A DNA stretch of 64,000 nt from positions 62,001-126,000 of the forward strand of contig JAFTYE010000016.1 in assembly GCA_017464805.1 (NCBI GenBank), given 5' to 3'. Under the pieces are notes generated by a model. The model saw only the letters and a list, made by a program, of their open reading frames with translations. It had not been told where the DNA came from and ran no database searches. Within the stretch, counting starts at the first letter, position 1, and each line of letters opens with the position of its first letter. The position numbers and the translations under genes are program-made. Below are positions 62,244-64,000 of this stretch, one piece after another. The stretch comes from Clostridia bacterium. GTDB lineage: Bacteria; Bacillota; Clostridia; Oscillospirales; CAG-272.

Positions 62244-62292
62244 AAAGGTCCCACCGTTCTTTGCCTTACGGGAAAGCACGGTGGGACCTTTC
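62244..62292 (+). terminator. Terminator after the two-TM protein gene
   Basis: AAAGGTCCCACCGT pairs with ACGGTGGGACCTTT around a 20-base loop. The remaining 200 bases up to the next gene hold nothing I recognise. Confidence 0.8.
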
Positions 62293-62491
62293 TGTCTTGC
62301 TTGAAATGTCCGTACATTTTGTCTGTCGGTTGCCCGACGGCTTTGTAGCACGGTACGGTCCATTCGACCGAGGAGATGTCCGCCGAAATTTCGATAATCT
62401 CCTACCTCGTCAACCGCCGTGGCGGTCTGGCGCTATCATTGCCCGGATTTTCGGGGTTGTTTTTCTGCTGTGGCCCTTGGTGCCAAGGCCT

Positions 62492-63160
62492 TCAACGTTT
62501 TTTTACGATACTGTTTTGGGATTTGTAGATGCTCTCGGTCGGCACATAGCCACGAACCGAGGAAAGGGGATAGACATTCGTGTACCGTCCGATCACCGTG
62601 CCGGGGTTGAGGACGCTGTTGCATCCGACCTCCACGTGATCACCAAGCATCGCACCGAACTTGCGACAGCCCGTTTCCACGGTCTTACCGTTGCAATGGA
62701 CGGCAATATAGCTTCGGTCGCTTTTGACGTTGGAGGTAACGGCACCCGCTCCCATGTGGGCCTTGTATCCTAGAATCGAATCTCCCACGTAGTTGAAATG
62801 CGGAACCTCCACGCCGTCAAAGAGAATGCAGTTCTTCAGTTCCACTGAATTGCCGACCACAGCTCCTCGTCCTACGATCGCCGCACCGCGTATGAACGCG
62901 CCGTGCCGTACCTGTGCATCCTCGCAGATAATGCAGGGGGGCTCGATGCAGGCGGTCGGAGCGATGCACGCACTTTTGGCGACCCAGACCTCGGGAGAAA
63001 TTTCGTCAAATTCCTCGCGGGAAAGAGTCTTGCCTATCTCTCCAATGATGCTTTTGATGGAGGATAATACCTCCCACGGGTAGGTATAGTTTTTGAGATA
63101 GGGGAAGGCGATGGACCTTTCGCTTTCCCGATATAGTGTCGATATTTTCAGCTCTTCCAT
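62492..63160 (-). CDS. Left-handed beta-helix acyltransferase-like protein (GlmU C-terminal type)
   Basis: 222 residues. Residues about 55-200 show hexapeptide repeats (WVAKSACIAPTACIEPPCII, GAAIVGRGAVVGNSVELKNCIL, VGDSILGYKAHMGAGAV, LGDHVEVGCNSVLNPGTVIG), the coil of left-handed beta-helix acyltransferases, and the layout resembles the GlmU acetyltransferase domain or sugar-phosphate acyltransferases. There is no nucleotidyltransferase domain. It follows glmM, so a role in making UDP-GlcNAc or a cell-wall sugar is plausible. The ATG at 63160 has GAGGTG upstream; an ATG at 63172 overlaps the glmM stop. Confidence 0.8.
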   Translation of the reverse strand: MEELKISTLYRESERSIAFPYLKNYTYPWEVLSSIKSIIGEIGKTLSREEFDEISPEVWVAKSACIAPTACIEPPCIICEDAQVRHGAFIRGAAIVGRGAVVGNSVELKNCILFDGVEVPHFNYVGDSILGYKAHMGAGAVTSNVKSDRSYIAVHCNGKTVETGCRKFGAMLGDHVEVGCNSVLNPGTVIGRYTNVYPLSSVRGYVPTESIYKSQNSIVKKR

Positions 63161-63168
63161 ATCACACC

Positions 63169-64000
63169 TCATGCTAACCCAAGCTCACGGATCAGGTCGA
63201 TCACGCTGTCCACGCAACGCTCGCAAAGTGCCGTGGTATCGGCCTCTGCCATCACGCGGATGAGTGGCTCCGTTCCGCTCTCGCGGAGCAGGATCCGCCC
63301 CGAATTTCCAAGCACACGGGTTATTTCTTCCATTTTTGCCTGCACGATCGGGTTTTCTCTCACTGCCTTTTTGTCACTGACGCGAATATTTTTGAGAACC
63401 TGCGGATACATCCGCACAGGCTCTGCCAACTTGGAAAGCGGCAACTTGCTTGTGATCATGGCCTCCATGACCTTGATGGCGGTCAGGATGCCGTCGCCTG
63501 TGGTGGCATATTTGCTCAAAATAATATGCCCCGATTGCTCGCCGCCTATGCAGTTGCCGGTGGCTTGCATATTTTCGTAGACATATTTGTCACCCACGGC
63601 CGTCTGCACGTAGTCCATGCCGGCCTCGTCCAACGCACGGTAAAGACCCATGTTCGACATCACGGTCGTCACCACGGTATTGTTGGTCAGGCTACCCTTG
63701 TGCTTCATGTCGCATGCCAGCAGGTACATGATGTGATCGCCGTTGACCACGTTTCCGTTCTCGTCTACCGCAACGCAACGGTCGGCATCGCCGTCAAACG
63801 CAAAGCCGACATCCAAATGATTTTCTCGGACGTAGTCCGCGAGTACCTCGATGTGTGTGGAGCCCGCGTCGCGGTTGATGTTCAGACCGTCGGGGGAGGC
63901 GTTGATGACGTGCGTCTTGGCACCAAGTGCGTCAAAAACGCTTTTGGCGATCATCCACGCGCTACCGTTGGCACAGTCAAGACCCACATTGTACCGCTTG
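63169..64000 (-). CDS. glmM: Phosphoglucosamine mutase, C-terminal part (cut by the window edge)
   Basis: Converts glucosamine-6-phosphate to the 1-phosphate for cell-wall synthesis. About 277 residues of about 450 are in the window; the N-terminal part with the phosphoserine loop lies beyond position 64000. Visible are VGLDCANGSAW, the metal loop VGFAFDGDADRCVAVDE, the sugar loop GGEQSGHIIL and the phosphate-binding RILLRESGTEPLIRVM near the end. Stop TGA overlaps the ATG at 63172 of the next gene. Confidence 0.93.
   Translation of the reverse strand, partial: KRYNVGLDCANGSAWMIAKSVFDALGAKTHVINASPDGLNINRDAGSTHIEVLADYVRENHLDVGFAFDGDADRCVAVDENGNVVNGDHIMYLLACDMKHKGSLTNNTVVTTVMSNMGLYRALDEAGMDYVQTAVGDKYVYENMQATGNCIGGEQSGHIILSKYATTGDGILTAIKVMEAMITSKLPLSKLAEPVRMYPQVLKNIRVSDKKAVRENPIVQAKMEEITRVLGNSGRILLRESGTEPLIRVMAEADTTALCERCVDSVIDLIRELGLA

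Noticed and set aside
62293..62491. Possible regulatory element or small gene between the two-TM gene and the beta-helix acyltransferase
   Set aside because: Only a short CCTTGG/CCAAGG hairpin is visible on the minus strand after the downstream gene's stop; no promoter or frame supports more.
1..64000. CRISPR arrays, rRNA genes, insertion sequences with transposase, replication origin
   Set aside because: I looked for regularly spaced repeats, rRNA signatures, transposase motifs and DnaA-box clusters and saw none.

Overview
The window looks like a chromosome segment of an uncultured anaerobic clostridium (Bacillota, Clostridia; perhaps an Oscillospirales- or Christensenellales-type gut lineage). 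Supporting signs are strong TTGACA/TATAAT promoters, AGGAGG-type ribosome sites, a T-box leader, a PyrR attenuator, a ylxM-ffh-rpsP-khpA cluster, the electron-transfer (PyrK) form of dihydroorotate dehydrogenase, a rubrerythrin and a two-gene SUF-like iron-sulfur system. Core genes are moderately G+C rich. Accessory stretches (left edge, 30.3-32 kb, 42.7-45.5 kb, parts of 53.3-58.3 kb, 61.4-62.2 kb) are visibly more A+T rich. The lineage is inferred, not proven.

Layout. 0-3.5 kb: a partial coiled-coil membrane protein, tmRNA (ssrA, minus strand), and a DeoR-type regulator divergent from rhamnulose-1-phosphate aldolase. 3.5-6.5 kb: a PQ-loop membrane protein, an acyltransferase with a zinc ribbon, and an archaeal-type aspartyl-tRNA synthetase. 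6.6-19.7 kb: a purine operon, purE-purC-purF-purM-purN-purO-(AICAR transformylase)-purD-purL-fhs, behind a ZTP riboswitch with an overlapping terminator. With the exception of purB it encodes PRPP to IMP, and fhs supplies the formyl-folate used by PurN and the AICAR transformylase. 19.8-29.3 kb: a pyrimidine operon, pyrR-pyrC-carB-pyrK-pyrD-pyrF-pyrE-pyrB-pyrI, behind a PyrR-type attenuator; carA is not in the window.

29.3-35.3 kb: a YitT protein, a gene-poor stretch with palindromic repeats and an unrecognised structured RNA, a small orphan gene and a large beta-helix protein. 35.4-39.1 kb: deoC-deoD-deoB (nucleoside breakdown), tRNA-Thr(CGT) and rsmA. 39.1-42.7 kb: rubrerythrin, the khpA/rpsP/ffh/ylxM cluster, rpsT. 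42.7-45.5 kb: a ribbon-helix-helix regulator divergent from a zinc-ribbon membrane protein and a frameshifted lipoprotein gene. 45.5-47.6 kb: an Lrp-type regulator, an aminotransferase and a 58-residue protein behind a T-box leader whose specifier reads as alanine. 47.7-53.2 kb: rpsR-ssb-rpsF, a HAD phosphatase, rqcH, mnmM and dus.

53.3-58.3 kb holds the most unusual item: an approximately 5 kb open frame of a phage/conjugative-element type 'polyvalent' protein (several toxin/nuclease-like modules plus a zincin peptidase) with no start signals and no natural stop, wedged between the facing terminators of dus and the SUF operon. 58.4-64 kb: smsB/smsC-like SUF genes with a perfect 20-bp palindrome at their promoter, luxS-mtnN, a two-TM protein of unknown role, a left-handed beta-helix acyltransferase-like protein and the C-terminal part of glmM, which runs off the right edge.

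The strongest leads are the structured RNA at about 31 kb, the orphan polyvalent fragment with repeated linkers, the Cys-less PurF, the alanine T-box over an Lrp/aminotransferase pair, and a lipoprotein split by a -1 shift on a slippery heptamer.
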